A DNA stretch of 41,768 bases from positions 1 through 41,768 of the forward strand of contig JAHJDF010000009.1 of NCBI GenBank assembly GCA_018812595.1. Reading direction: 5' to 3'. Below are positions 1-8,102 of the stretch, one piece after another. The number at the start of each line of letters is the position of its first letter. Within the stretch, counting starts at the first letter, position 1. This DNA comes from Gammaproteobacteria bacterium. GTDB taxonomy: Bacteria; Pseudomonadota; Gammaproteobacteria; UBA12402. Under the pieces are notes generated by a model. It saw nothing but the letters and a program-made list of their open reading frames with translations, was not told where the DNA came from and ran no database searches. The position numbers were made by a program, and so were the translations under genes.

Positions 1-2348
1 ACGTCTTGGAGTGCTTCAAAAGCTTTGTCCACTGCGTATTGCCGAATGGCCTCATCTTTTATTATCAAATTCCATATCAGCTTAGCTAAATCGAGAGATT
101 CATCATTTAGTGTTGATAAAGCATTCAACTGTGTTCGAGCCCAATCTGCAGAGTTTTTCATCCCCAAATAAAGCGTTTGAACATAAATAGAACGAATATT
201 GGGGTTATCAGACAATGAGCATTGAAACAAAAAATAAGAGGCATCGCCCAAACCATCCTCATTCATAGACCGAATTAAAGCTTCAACAACAGAGCGAGAA
301 AGCGAAGCATTAGCGCGATTCAAACCCAATCGTGCGGGATCATCCGTCTTTTGAATACGCCTCATGAGTACACGAACAGCCATTTCTTTTGGCTCTTTTA
401 AATCTTTTGAAACAAAGGGTTCAAAATACTTATTTGCAAGCGTTTCGGTTTCTTCATTCCGCCAAAGCAACAAAAAGAAATCCTCTGCTGCCTTGTATCG
501 ACTTTTATCCCCCGCACATTGCTGCAATGCACCAGGGATCCGTTTATTTTCCAAGAGCTTCGTCGATACGGTTTTGAATTGTTTTTCAGGCAGGCTCGCG
601 TGAAGCCGTACAAACATTTCAATCACTCGATAGCTTTGCTCCGTCTCTAAAACGGAAGTGAACACTTGTTGCAAGACACTTCGGCTATTTTTGTTCCCCT
701 TCGCAAGTCTTTGAAAGATAGACAGTAAATCAACTATCTGAAGAGAGTTATCGCTCAGCCATTGTGCAAGAACAGCAGTAGCAAATTGTCGTTTCTTTTC
801 ATCATTATCTTTCGCAAGAGAAATGAATTTATCTGAGATCCAATTGTTCTTTATTAAGTCAATAGAAAATTCGGGAAGCAATGGAGAAAATTTTTCCTGC
901 AGCAGTCGCTCAACAACATCAAACACCACGATGGCTCGCGATTTCTCTTTCAACCATGCTTGAGCCAAATCGTGTTTTTCTGCAAAAGAATTTTTCAATG
1001 ATTGGAAGAGATATTCTACCTGCGCTCCACGAACATTAAGGTCAGTAAGAGCTAGGAACGTTTGAAGGCGCTGATCTTCCGGATTTGTTTTTTCTAATAT
1101 CACTAAGGCTTTCGCCGCCACTTGCTGTAGGAACTTGTTCTTTGAAATCTCAAAAGAGTTAAGTTGATCAGCAAAAACGTCGCCTTTACCGAAAGCCAAC
1201 ACATAAGTAGCAATAGCTCTTTCTGTTTCATCCTTTGAATTTGCAAATTGAAAAAACTTTTCATCCGCCTCTTTTTTCCGCTGCTCGTTCTTCATCAATA
1301 ATAACAAAGTTCTTGCCGCCACTTGTTCGGGATCAATCCACCGCACAACACCATCAAAAAAAGCCCAATCAGTTTTTTCTGAATGAACCATGATTTCGTA
1401 TAAAACACGTGGAGCAATGGGCTGATAGGGTTTCGGGCTCTTTTTATCGATCAAATCGAGTTGATGAATATAGTGATAAGGCCATTTATGTTTTTTCGCT
1501 AGAGCAACAAAAATATCAATGCCGTGCTCATACGTCTCTTCAGCGAACACAAAGGATTTAGCCACTGCAGTTAAAAAATCATACGAAGTTTTTTCGTTCA
1601 ATTGATCGGTTTTTGTCTGCGTGCATGATTGAATAAACGCGTCGCGTTGATCGACATTCGCGATTTCAAACTGACTGCTCACAATCTTTTGTAATTCATC
1701 TCTATCTTTTGCATCTAATTCTGAACACAGCTTTTGAAACACAAAAAATCGATTCGATTTACATCTTTCTTCAAGTTTAGATTGAGGAAAAGCCAATGCT
1801 GTAATCACTGTTTCACAGTTCATTTGGCGCTTTTTGGATGCGCCCTCTGTGCCTCTTTCCTGTATACAAGAAACTAAATAATCAACAACTGCTTCAGATG
1901 CGTTCTTAGAACCACTATCAAGCCATGGAATCATACGTTCTTTTGGGCTCATTTCTTCAAACAACGTAAGAGTCTTCTGTTTATCTCCATTAGCTTTAGC
2001 CGCTTTTACCTGAGCATCAAAAAATCCAAAAAATAAATACTCTTCTATTTCTTTATCAGCAGGTTGTATAAGTTTTAATTGCAGTGCATTTATCACTTTC
2101 GTTATAGATGCTTCGGTTGTTTCTTTCAGTCGTGCAAATTGCTGCAAGCTTTTAAAAATGACTATTGCTTCGTTTGGGTATGTTTCAATTGGGTGCGCTG
2201 CTAAAAATTCACGAATGTCGGACACTGCTATTTTTGGATCACGTTCCTCTACCACTTGCTTTAAAGAGTTAACGATCCCTTGCACTGTTTCACCAAAAAT
2301 TTCTGATACCGACAGATCTTTACCTCTGAAATACTCAATTAATTTCAT
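1..2348 (-). CDS. Large unrecognised protein, 3' end beyond the window
   Basis: An uninterrupted minus-strand frame of 782 codons runs from an ATG at 2348 to the left edge, checked codon by codon with no stop. The start is supported by an AGGAGA-type ribosome binding site just upstream and by an in-frame stop further upstream. The product begins MKLIEYFRGKDLSV, has no signal peptide or obvious membrane segment, and is rich in Leu, Ala, Glu and Lys in amphipathic stretches throughout. This suggests an all-helical solenoid (HEAT/ARM/TPR-like), but I could not assign repeat units. I recognise no catalytic motif. It is separated from mrdA by a repeat-filled gap of about 400 bp and transcribed away from it. 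A cytoplasmic scaffold or a secreted effector would both be compatible; neither is shown. Confidence 0.85.
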   Translation of the reverse strand, partial: MKLIEYFRGKDLSVSEIFGETVQGIVNSLKQVVEERDPKIAVSDIREFLAAHPIETYPNEAIVIFKSLQQFARLKETTEASITKVINALQLKLIQPADKEIEEYLFFGFFDAQVKAAKANGDKQKTLTLFEEMSPKERMIPWLDSGSKNASEAVVDYLVSCIQERGTEGASKKRQMNCETVITALAFPQSKLEERCKSNRFFVFQKLCSELDAKDRDELQKIVSSQFEIANVDQRDAFIQSCTQTKTDQLNEKTSYDFLTAVAKSFVFAEETYEHGIDIFVALAKKHKWPYHYIHQLDLIDKKSPKPYQPIAPRVLYEIMVHSEKTDWAFFDGVVRWIDPEQVAARTLLLLMKNEQRKKEADEKFFQFANSKDETERAIATYVLAFGKGDVFADQLNSFEISKNKFLQQVAAKALVILEKTNPEDQRLQTFLALTDLNVRGAQVEYLFQSLKNSFAEKHDLAQAWLKEKSRAIVVFDVVERLLQEKFSPLLPEFSIDLIKNNWISDKFISLAKDNDEKKRQFATAVLAQWLSDNSLQIVDLLSIFQRLAKGNKNSRSVLQQVFTSVLETEQSYRVIEMFVRLHASLPEKQFKTVSTKLLENKRIPGALQQCAGDKSRYKAAEDFFLLLWRNEETETLANKYFEPFVSKDLKEPKEMAVRVLMRRIQKTDDPARLGLNRANASLSRSVVEALIRSMNEDGLGDASYFLFQCSLSDNPNIRSIYVQTLYLGMKNSADWARTQLNALSTLNDESLDLAKLIWNLIIKDEAIRQYAVDKAFEALQD

Positions 2349-2483
2349 TCTTCTTCTCCTTTTATTGAGGTTGTAATTTTGTTAAGAATTCAGATGCAAT
2401 ATTTGTAAGAAAATAGCGTATATAAAAAAGTTGGCCACTATACCGATGTAAATGGAGATTGCTTTTAAAAAATATCGAGACAA

Positions 2484-2505
2484 AGACGCGCTGAATCGCG
2501 TCTCT
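2484..2505. repeat. Short palindrome of the GAGACGCGAT family
   Basis: AGACGCG and CGCGTCT face each other around a short loop. Related hairpins occur near 28325, 32331, 32892, 32927, 37000 and 37117, so this is a dispersed family. It lies in the gene-free stretch 2349-2747, between the large minus-strand gene and mrdA. Confidence 0.7.
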
Positions 2506-2522
2506 ACAGCAGATGCTCCACC

Positions 2523-2623
2523 GTCATCTCCGCGAAAGCTAAGGATTCAGTCTCCCGTCATTCCCGCGTAGGCGGGAATCCAGTGAGGGTGTTTTCTGGA
2601 TCCTTAGCTTCCGCGGGGATGAC
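2523..2623. repeat. Nested palindromic repeat (GTCATTCCCGCG family)
   Basis: The outer arms (2523-2550 and 2596-2623) are about 28 bp each and are reverse complements with a few mismatches. Both carry the variant core GAAAGCTAAGGAT. Between them sits a complete small copy, GTCATTCCCGCG...CGGGAATCCAG, which is itself a hairpin. The element therefore folds as a hairpin within a hairpin and looks like a miniature inverted-repeat element. No coding capacity is apparent, and nothing else was recognised in the gap before mrdA. Confidence 0.85.
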
Positions 2624-2747
2624 GATATGTTGAGATGGTGAAAACAATGATAAAGCTCTGCTGATGAATTGGTTGACACCCGCTGATGTTTCTAATATTG
2701 AGCTCCCCCGCGATTGTGCTCACCGCTTTTTACGACACACCCTTTCC

Positions 2748-4751
2748 ATGAACGAACGATTAACCATTAAAAATTATATTCGCGAGACGCGCCTTTTTAG
2801 GCTTCGGCTAATTATTGCTGTTGTAGTCGCCTTTATTGCCACCTTGTTATTGGTCGCTCGACTCGTGGATCTACAAATTTTACAGCACAAACATTACACA
2901 ACGCTTTCTGCAAAAAATGACATCGATTTAAGGCCCATGACTCCTCGACGCGGCATTATCTATGATCGTAACGGCGTCATTCTTGCTAAGAACATTCCAG
3001 TTTTTAGTTTGATGGTCCGACCGGATCGCGTGAAAGACCTTAAAAACGCCCTTTCACAAATTAAAGGATTGATCACGATCAGTGATGATGATTTGCAACG
3101 CTTCCAAAAAGCACTCAAACAACATCGAAAATTTGATGAAATCCCTCTCAAAGTAAAACTGAACGATCAAGAAGTCGCCATCTTCGAAGTCAATCGATTT
3201 AAGTTTCCAGGCTTCAGTATCCAAGCAGAACTCATTCGCTCTTATCCCTTTCAAGATGCTTTCGCGCACGTGTTGGGATATGTCGGTCGTATCAATACCC
3301 AGGAATTGGATCGAGTGGATGCCTCTAATTACGCTGGAACTAATTTCATTGGGAAAGTGGGTATCGAAAAATATTACGAATCCCAACTGCATGGCGAAGT
3401 GGGTTATTCCAAAGTGGAAACCGATGCCAGTGGGGAGGTGCTTCGCACTTTGGATCAACTGCCTCCAATTAAAGGAGAAGACATTTACCTCACGATTGAC
3501 AGTCAATTACAAATTGCTGCAAAAAACGCGTTGAATAACAAACCGGGGGCGATCGTTGCGATTCAACCTTCCACAGGCCAGGTCTTAGCGCTAGTCAGCC
3601 AACCTGCTTATGATCCGAATGATTTTGTTATAGGCATCAGCCACAAAGAATTCAATGCCTTACAAAGTGATATGACACATCCTTTATATAACCGCGCCTT
3701 GAGAGGTTTATATCCACCAGGATCTACGATTAAACCATTCATTGCTCTCGCGGGATTGAGCTGTGGCACCGTCACTCCAAAAACCAGAATCTTTGATCCC
3801 GGGTGGTACCAAATTCCTGGCACAAAACACATCTTCCGCGATTGGACTTGGCGTCAAGGCGGACACGGTTGGACTAATTTAAATAGTGCCATTGTTGAAT
3901 CGTGTGATACTTATTTTTATATCTTGGCTCATAAATTGGGGATCGACCGCATCGACGACATGCTTGCCCAATTCGGTTTTGGAAAACCAACAGGAATCGA
4001 TATGGGAGAAGAGTTGGGCGGCAACATCCCGACGCCTGAATGGAAATGGAAAGTACAAGGAACAAAGTGGTATGCGGGCGATACGGTGCAAACCAGTATT
4101 GGTCAAGGGTATACACAAACCACTCCACTGCAGTTAGCAGCAGCAACAGCAACACTTGCGAACCGTGGAGCACGCTTTCAACCGCAGTTGTTGTATGCCG
4201 TAAAAACACCGGACGGTGAAATAGCACAAACCGATCCAACACAAATTGATCCGGTAATTCTCAATCATCCGAATTATTGGGATGTTGTTTTAAAAGCTAT
4301 GCAAGGGGTCATCACGAAAGGCACCGGCTATCGATTCGGGAGACCTCCCTATACTGTCGCAGCTAAAACAGGAACGGCTCAAGTTTCTAAAGAGCAATAC
4401 GACAAACACGAGAAAGATTTAAATATTCCAGAACAGTTGCGCGATAACTCAGTCTTTATCGCCTTTGCGCCCTTCGACCATCCGCAGATTGCTGTAGCGG
4501 TCATTGTAGAGCACAACATGAATGCGCCCATCGTTGCACGAAAGGTGTTGGACTATTATTTATTGAGCGAAAAACACCTAAATTGCACAACAACCGTTTG
4601 CCGTCTCCCAACCCCCCTCATCCCCGCGACCAACGTCATCCCCGCCCAGACCAACGTCATCCCCGCGAAAGCGGGGATCCAGACCAATGTCATTCCCGCG
4701 AAGGCGGGGATCCAGACCAACGTCATTCCCGCGAAGGCGGGGATCCAGTAA
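2748..4751 (+). CDS. mrdA: Penicillin-binding protein 2, elongasome transpeptidase
   Basis: PBP2 is the D,D-transpeptidase that cross-links septum-independent peptidoglycan with RodA during rod elongation. The protein starts MNERLTIKNYIRETRLF, has one N-terminal membrane anchor (about residues 18-42), the pedestal motif RRGIIYDRNG, and a transpeptidase domain. The active-site Ser is 326 in STIK, the SxD motif is Ser385-Cys-Asp387, and KTGT begins at Lys540. These sit within a few residues of the E. coli positions. An ATG at 2664 would add 28 residues with no similarity to the family, so I chose 2748, although neither start has a strong ribosome binding site. The last ~43 codons (from about 4619) are made of intergenic repeat and end in three NVIPAKAGIQ units. 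It is followed by rodA, as is usual. Confidence 0.96.
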   Translation: MNERLTIKNYIRETRLFRLRLIIAVVVAFIATLLLVARLVDLQILQHKHYTTLSAKNDIDLRPMTPRRGIIYDRNGVILAKNIPVFSLMVRPDRVKDLKNALSQIKGLITISDDDLQRFQKALKQHRKFDEIPLKVKLNDQEVAIFEVNRFKFPGFSIQAELIRSYPFQDAFAHVLGYVGRINTQELDRVDASNYAGTNFIGKVGIEKYYESQLHGEVGYSKVETDASGEVLRTLDQLPPIKGEDIYLTIDSQLQIAAKNALNNKPGAIVAIQPSTGQVLALVSQPAYDPNDFVIGISHKEFNALQSDMTHPLYNRALRGLYPPGSTIKPFIALAGLSCGTVTPKTRIFDPGWYQIPGTKHIFRDWTWRQGGHGWTNLNSAIVESCDTYFYILAHKLGIDRIDDMLAQFGFGKPTGIDMGEELGGNIPTPEWKWKVQGTKWYAGDTVQTSIGQGYTQTTPLQLAAATATLANRGARFQPQLLYAVKTPDGEIAQTDPTQIDPVILNHPNYWDVVLKAMQGVITKGTGYRFGRPPYTVAAKTGTAQVSKEQYDKHEKDLNIPEQLRDNSVFIAFAPFDHPQIAVAVIVEHNMNAPIVARKVLDYYLLSEKHLNCTTTVCRLPTPLIPATNVIPAQTNVIPAKAGIQTNVIPAKAGIQTNVIPAKAGIQ

Positions 4752-4843
4752 TTCTGGATCCCCGCTTTCGCGGGGATGACAACGAACAGAGCGGGGATGA
4801 CAACGAACAGAGCGGGGATGACAACGAACAGAGCGGGGATGAC
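4619..4843. repeat. Palindromic repeat array overlapping the mrdA 3' end
   Basis: Copies of the GTCATTCCCGCG...GGGATCCAG hairpin start at 4656, 4689 and 4722 with exact 33-bp spacing, preceded by truncated copies. An inverted partner (CTGGATCCCCGC...) begins about 4754. It is followed by a degenerate 21-bp tandem (GATGAC starts at 4775, 4796, 4817 and 4838). The mrdA stop TAA at 4749-4751 falls in the spacer between the direct and inverted halves. The array fills the mrdA-rodA gap. Confidence 0.92.
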
Positions 4844-4903
4844 GATAGATGAGCAGAAATAGTGTAAGGACACTCAATGAAGCACCGATGAGAACACAAA
4901 ATC

Positions 4904-6046
4904 ATGAACCTTAACCGTTGGGCAACGCCCTCTAAAAAACGGCAGCATTGCGGCACCCAATACCGCACACTGCCTCAACTCTTGCATATAGATCTAATTC
5001 TGCTGGCATGCCTCATCGCGCTCGTTGTCTTTGGTTTTTTTATTCTGTATAGCGCGAGCAACCAACAAACCAATTTGGTCATTCAAGAAATTCTACATAT
5101 CGGCATGGGATTTTTATTACTGTTTTTCTTAGCACAATTTCCTCCGCACTTTTACCAACGCTGGGCCCCTTTGTTGTTTGCAGTCGGCGTTCTGTTATTA
5201 GCGGCTGTTTTAGTCATTGGAAGAATCGATAAAGGCGCGCAACGTTGGATCAATTTAGGTTTGTTTCGATTCCAACCGTCTGAATTAATGAAAATCATCA
5301 TCCCTATAACGCTAGCCTGGTATTTCGCACACCAATCATTGCCCCCAAAAATCAAAGAATTAAGCATTGCGGGTTTAATGGTCATTATCCCTGCCGTTCT
5401 TACACTAAAAGAACCGGATCTAGGCACTGCATTACTACTCGTCATGAGCGGTGTCTGCGTTTTATTGTTAGCCGGCATTTCGGGCCGATGGTTGTTTTTG
5501 GCCGCTATCATTGTGGTGATCGCGCTTCCTATTTCCTGGCACTTTTTACACGGGTATCAACAACAACGTATTTTGACGTTCTTAAACCCTGAAAGAGATC
5601 CTTGGGGCGCGGGTTACCACATCATTCAATCAAAAATCGCGATCGGTTCCGGCGGAGCTTTTGGGAAAGGTTGGCTTAAAGGAACACAATCTCATTTGCA
5701 TTTTCTTCCTGAACACGCGACTGATTTTATTTTTGCGGTGGTAGGCGAAGAATTTGGTTTGTTCGGAACGCTTGTGCTTTTATTCATTTATCTTTTGATT
5801 ACTGCGCGTTGTTTCTATATTGCGTTCCAATCGCAAACGACATTCACACGATTATTGGCAGGCAGCCTCACCTTGATGTTTTTTCTTTCGTTCCTCATCA
5901 ATATGGGCATGGTATGCGGTTTGTTGCCGGTCGTTGGATTGCCGTTGCCGCTTATCAGTTATGGAGGCTCATCGATGTTGTCAACAATGGCTAGTTTTGG
6001 AATATTGATGTCTATCTACAGCCACAGAGTTTTAATAGATCAGTAG
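4904..6046 (+). CDS. rodA: RodA, SEDS peptidoglycan glycosyltransferase
   Basis: RodA polymerises lipid II into glycan strands in the inner membrane and works with PBP2, encoded directly upstream. The 380-residue product is highly hydrophobic, with about ten membrane spans after a ~28-residue hydrophilic N-terminus. It carries SEDS signatures: RWINLGLFRFQPSELMK, a KEPDLGTALLL loop, the periplasmic motif LPEHATDFIFAVVGEEFG, and the C-terminal LPLPLISYGGSS. Length fits the family (E. coli 370). The ATG at 4904 has only a weak ribosome binding site, and translation may depend on coupling through the repeat-filled 152-bp gap. The assignment as RodA rather than FtsW rests on the mrdA neighbour and the length. 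Confidence 0.96.
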   Translation: MNLNRWATPSKKRQHCGTQYRTLPQLLHIDLILLACLIALVVFGFFILYSASNQQTNLVIQEILHIGMGFLLLFFLAQFPPHFYQRWAPLLFAVGVLLLAAVLVIGRIDKGAQRWINLGLFRFQPSELMKIIIPITLAWYFAHQSLPPKIKELSIAGLMVIIPAVLTLKEPDLGTALLLVMSGVCVLLLAGISGRWLFLAAIIVVIALPISWHFLHGYQQQRILTFLNPERDPWGAGYHIIQSKIAIGSGGAFGKGWLKGTQSHLHFLPEHATDFIFAVVGEEFGLFGTLVLLFIYLLITARCFYIAFQSQTTFTRLLAGSLTLMFFLSFLINMGMVCGLLPVVGLPLPLISYGGSSMLSTMASFGILMSIYSHRVLIDQ

Positions 6047-6081
6047 AGACTACTGATTTACCGCGACTCAAGGAGAAATGT

Positions 6082-7080
6082 ATGTATTTAAAAGTTTTTG
6101 TTGGATTTATTACTGTTTTGTTCTGTAGCCAAATTTGGGCAACTCCGACGCAACCGTTTGGAGAGCGAAAAGATGTGCAGGCATTCATTCAACAGATGGT
6201 CGCTCGTGATCATTTTGATCGTGAAAAATTGACGTCTCTTTTTAATACCGTCAAACCTCGTCCAAAGATTTACATAAAATTAGATCATCCCAAAGAAGCA
6301 GAGCCTTGGTTTCAATACAAACAAATATTTCTCAACAAACAACGTATCGAAGATGGAGTTGCCTTTTGGCATCAACACAAAAAAACGCTGGAAAAAGCAG
6401 AAAAAATGTACGGCGTTCCTCCACAAATTATCGTGTCGATTATCGGAATTGAGAGTGATTTCGGAACACAACTTGGTACATTTAAAGTCCTCGATTCACT
6501 GTCCGACATTGCTTTTAACTATCCAAAACGCACACGATTTTTCCGCAGTGAATTAAGAGATTTCTTGCTGTTTTGCAGACGCTGGAAATTAGATCCGACA
6601 ATTGTTTTAGGTTCTTATGCGGGAGCAATTGGTGAAGCGCAATTTATGCCAAGCAGCATGTTGGCCTATGCCATTAAGTTCGATCACAAAAAAGATACGT
6701 CCATTCTGAATGATCAAGACGATGTCATTGGAAGCATTGCTAATTTCCTCAACCATTACGGTTGGATTGCAGGACAACCGATGATGATGCGAGCCAAGAT
6801 TTCTAAAACGCAAAAATTAAAGATTAAAGCGAACCAACACGAGCCCACTTTTTCGATGGAACAATTGAAGAAAAACGGCATTACTCCTTTAGAGACTCTA
6901 CCTAAAAACAGTTTGTTTGGGCTTTTAGAGCTCCAGGAAAAGTCTGGAAACGAATATTGGATTGGATTAAATAATTTTTATGTCACCACGCGATACAACT
7001 CGCATCTTCTTTATGTCGTCGCAACTTATCAATTGAGCCAAGCGATGGAAAAGGAATATCGTCGAACTTATCCAGAATAG
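6082..7080 (+). CDS. mltB: MltB-type lytic murein transglycosylase
   Basis: This enzyme cleaves the MurNAc-GlcNAc bond of peptidoglycan, forming 1,6-anhydroMurNAc. The 332-residue protein has a signal peptide (about residues 1-20, ending IWA) without a clear lipobox, so it is probably periplasmic or soluble rather than a lipoprotein. The catalytic Glu is 124 in IIGIESDFG. The SLT_2 landmarks GAIGEAQFMPSS and the C-terminal LNNFYVTTRYN are present. AAGGAG precedes the ATG at 6082. It follows rodA by 35 bp and probably shares its transcript. In related bacteria this gene sits between rodA and rlpA, as here. Confidence 0.94.
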   Translation: MYLKVFVGFITVLFCSQIWATPTQPFGERKDVQAFIQQMVARDHFDREKLTSLFNTVKPRPKIYIKLDHPKEAEPWFQYKQIFLNKQRIEDGVAFWHQHKKTLEKAEKMYGVPPQIIVSIIGIESDFGTQLGTFKVLDSLSDIAFNYPKRTRFFRSELRDFLLFCRRWKLDPTIVLGSYAGAIGEAQFMPSSMLAYAIKFDHKKDTSILNDQDDVIGSIANFLNHYGWIAGQPMMMRAKISKTQKLKIKANQHEPTFSMEQLKKNGITPLETLPKNSLFGLLELQEKSGNEYWIGLNNFYVTTRYNSHLLYVVATYQLSQAMEKEYRRTYPE

Positions 7081-7088
7081 ATCGAAAT

Positions 7089-7440
7089 CATCCCCGCGCT
7101 TCTGTTTGTCATCCATAGCTGCGGCTGGAGTCCACTTCTCGTCATTCCCGCGAAAGCTAAGAATCCAGTCTTCGTCATTCCCGCGAAAGCTAAGAATCCA
7201 GTCTTCGTCATTCCCGCGAAAGCTAAGAATCCAGTCTTCGTCATTCCCGCGAAAACTAAGACTCCAGTCTTCGTCATTCCCGCGAAAACTAAGACTCCAG
7301 TCTTCGTCATTCCCGCGAAAGCGGGAATCCAGGAAATGTATCAATTCTGGATCCTTAGCTTTCGCGGGGATGACGAACAGAAGCGCGGGGATGACGAACA
7401 GAAGCGCGGGGATGACGAACAGAAGCGCGGGGGATGACGA
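7089..7440. repeat. Tandem arrays derived from the palindromic repeat (33-bp and 21-bp)
   Basis: Six units begin GTCATTCCCGCG at 7141, 7174, 7207, 7240, 7273 and 7306, an exact 33-bp period. The first ones carry the variant core GAAAGCTAAGAATCC. After the last unit comes an inverted half (CTGGATCCTTAGCTTTCGCG) and then a 21-bp tandem with GATGACGAACAG at 7369, 7390, 7411 and 7432. The 387-bp gap 7081-7467 holds nothing else that I can see. Because both periods are multiples of three, long repetitive reading frames open on both strands; I do not regard these as genes. Confidence 0.93.
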
Positions 7441-7467
7441 CAGAGCTTTATATCGCTGACAAGTCAT

Positions 7468-8019
7468 TTATTTCTCCATCAATCGACCGGAGCCTAAAGC
7501 TTGTTCAATTTCTTCAAAAGATATTCCCTGAATCATCAAATCTTTTATCTTCTGTGCACTAGGATCTTTCGCATCCCAAATTGCATATCCTTTATTGACA
7601 ATCTTTCCATCTTTTAAAGTGACATAGAGCACGTTTTTTCCCGCATGAAATTCATAAGTTTGAAGATCCGTTTTTGCTTCTGTTTTTTTAACCGGCGTTT
7701 TTACTTTCTTGGTTGTTTCTGCTTCCTTGGTCGTCTTTACTTCTTTTGTGGTGTCCTGTTTTTTCGATTCAGTCGTCGTTGGATACAAATCATATTGATA
7801 TTGATCGCCGCCGCTTTTAGCTCCTTGTTTGCTTAACTCCTCCCATTCTTTCATATGCTTTTCAGCATTTGATTCCCAAGGCGATGAAGATGTTTTTTGT
7901 TGCGCCGTATTGATGGTGCACACGTCCCCTGTACAAGTTTCTTGTGCTTTGATCGTTAGTCCAAAGATGCTGAATAACAAAAAAGAAACCGCGGTAATTG
8001 AACGCAAAAGCTTCGACAT
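7468..8019 (-). CDS. Unrecognised secreted protein, Lys/Thr-rich middle
   Basis: The 183-residue product has a signal peptide (MSKLLRSITAVSFLLFSIFGL, then IKAQ as likely cleavage region). A short Cys pair, ETCTGDVCT, follows, then a Lys/Thr/Glu-rich low-complexity stretch (about residues 83-116) and a compact C-terminal domain (about 118-183). The last contains a KNVLYVTLKDGKIVNKGYAIW segment and a terminal helix. The start has a good AAGGAAGTGA ribosome binding site. I recognise no family. It is divergent from rlpA with 83 bp between the starts. It interrupts the usual mltB-rlpA adjacency, so an envelope role is possible but unproven. Confidence 0.75.
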   Translation of the reverse strand: MSKLLRSITAVSFLLFSIFGLTIKAQETCTGDVCTINTAQQKTSSSPWESNAEKHMKEWEELSKQGAKSGGDQYQYDLYPTTTESKKQDTTKEVKTTKEAETTKKVKTPVKKTEAKTDLQTYEFHAGKNVLYVTLKDGKIVNKGYAIWDAKDPSAQKIKDLMIQGISFEEIEQALGSGRLMEK

Positions 8020-8102
8020 AAATCACTTCCTTTTATAAAGCCCTTAATGAAAAACATTCTCGATCATATAAACTCCATCTGTTCATTAACAAGGAAAAAT
8101 AA

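Noticed and set aside
3054-3506. A 150-codon frame antisense to mrdA
   Set aside because: A shadow of the strongly supported mrdA frame, with no ribosome binding site or family similarity.
4556-4968. Several repetitive frames on both strands over the mrdA-rodA gap
   Set aside because: All are translations of the palindromic repeat (IPAKAGIQ, IPALFV, DDNEQSG units) in different frames. Only the mrdA reading frame has independent support.
7141-7338. Regular 33-bp units resembling a CRISPR array
   Set aside because: The units are contiguous with no unique spacers between them, and no cas gene is present; they are tandem copies of a dispersed repeat.
6967-7467. A 166-codon minus-strand frame with repeated SFRGNDEDW-type units
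   Set aside because: It is produced by the 33-bp tandem repeat, whose period is a multiple of three, and overlaps the mltB 3' end. It has no ribosome binding site or non-repeat domain.
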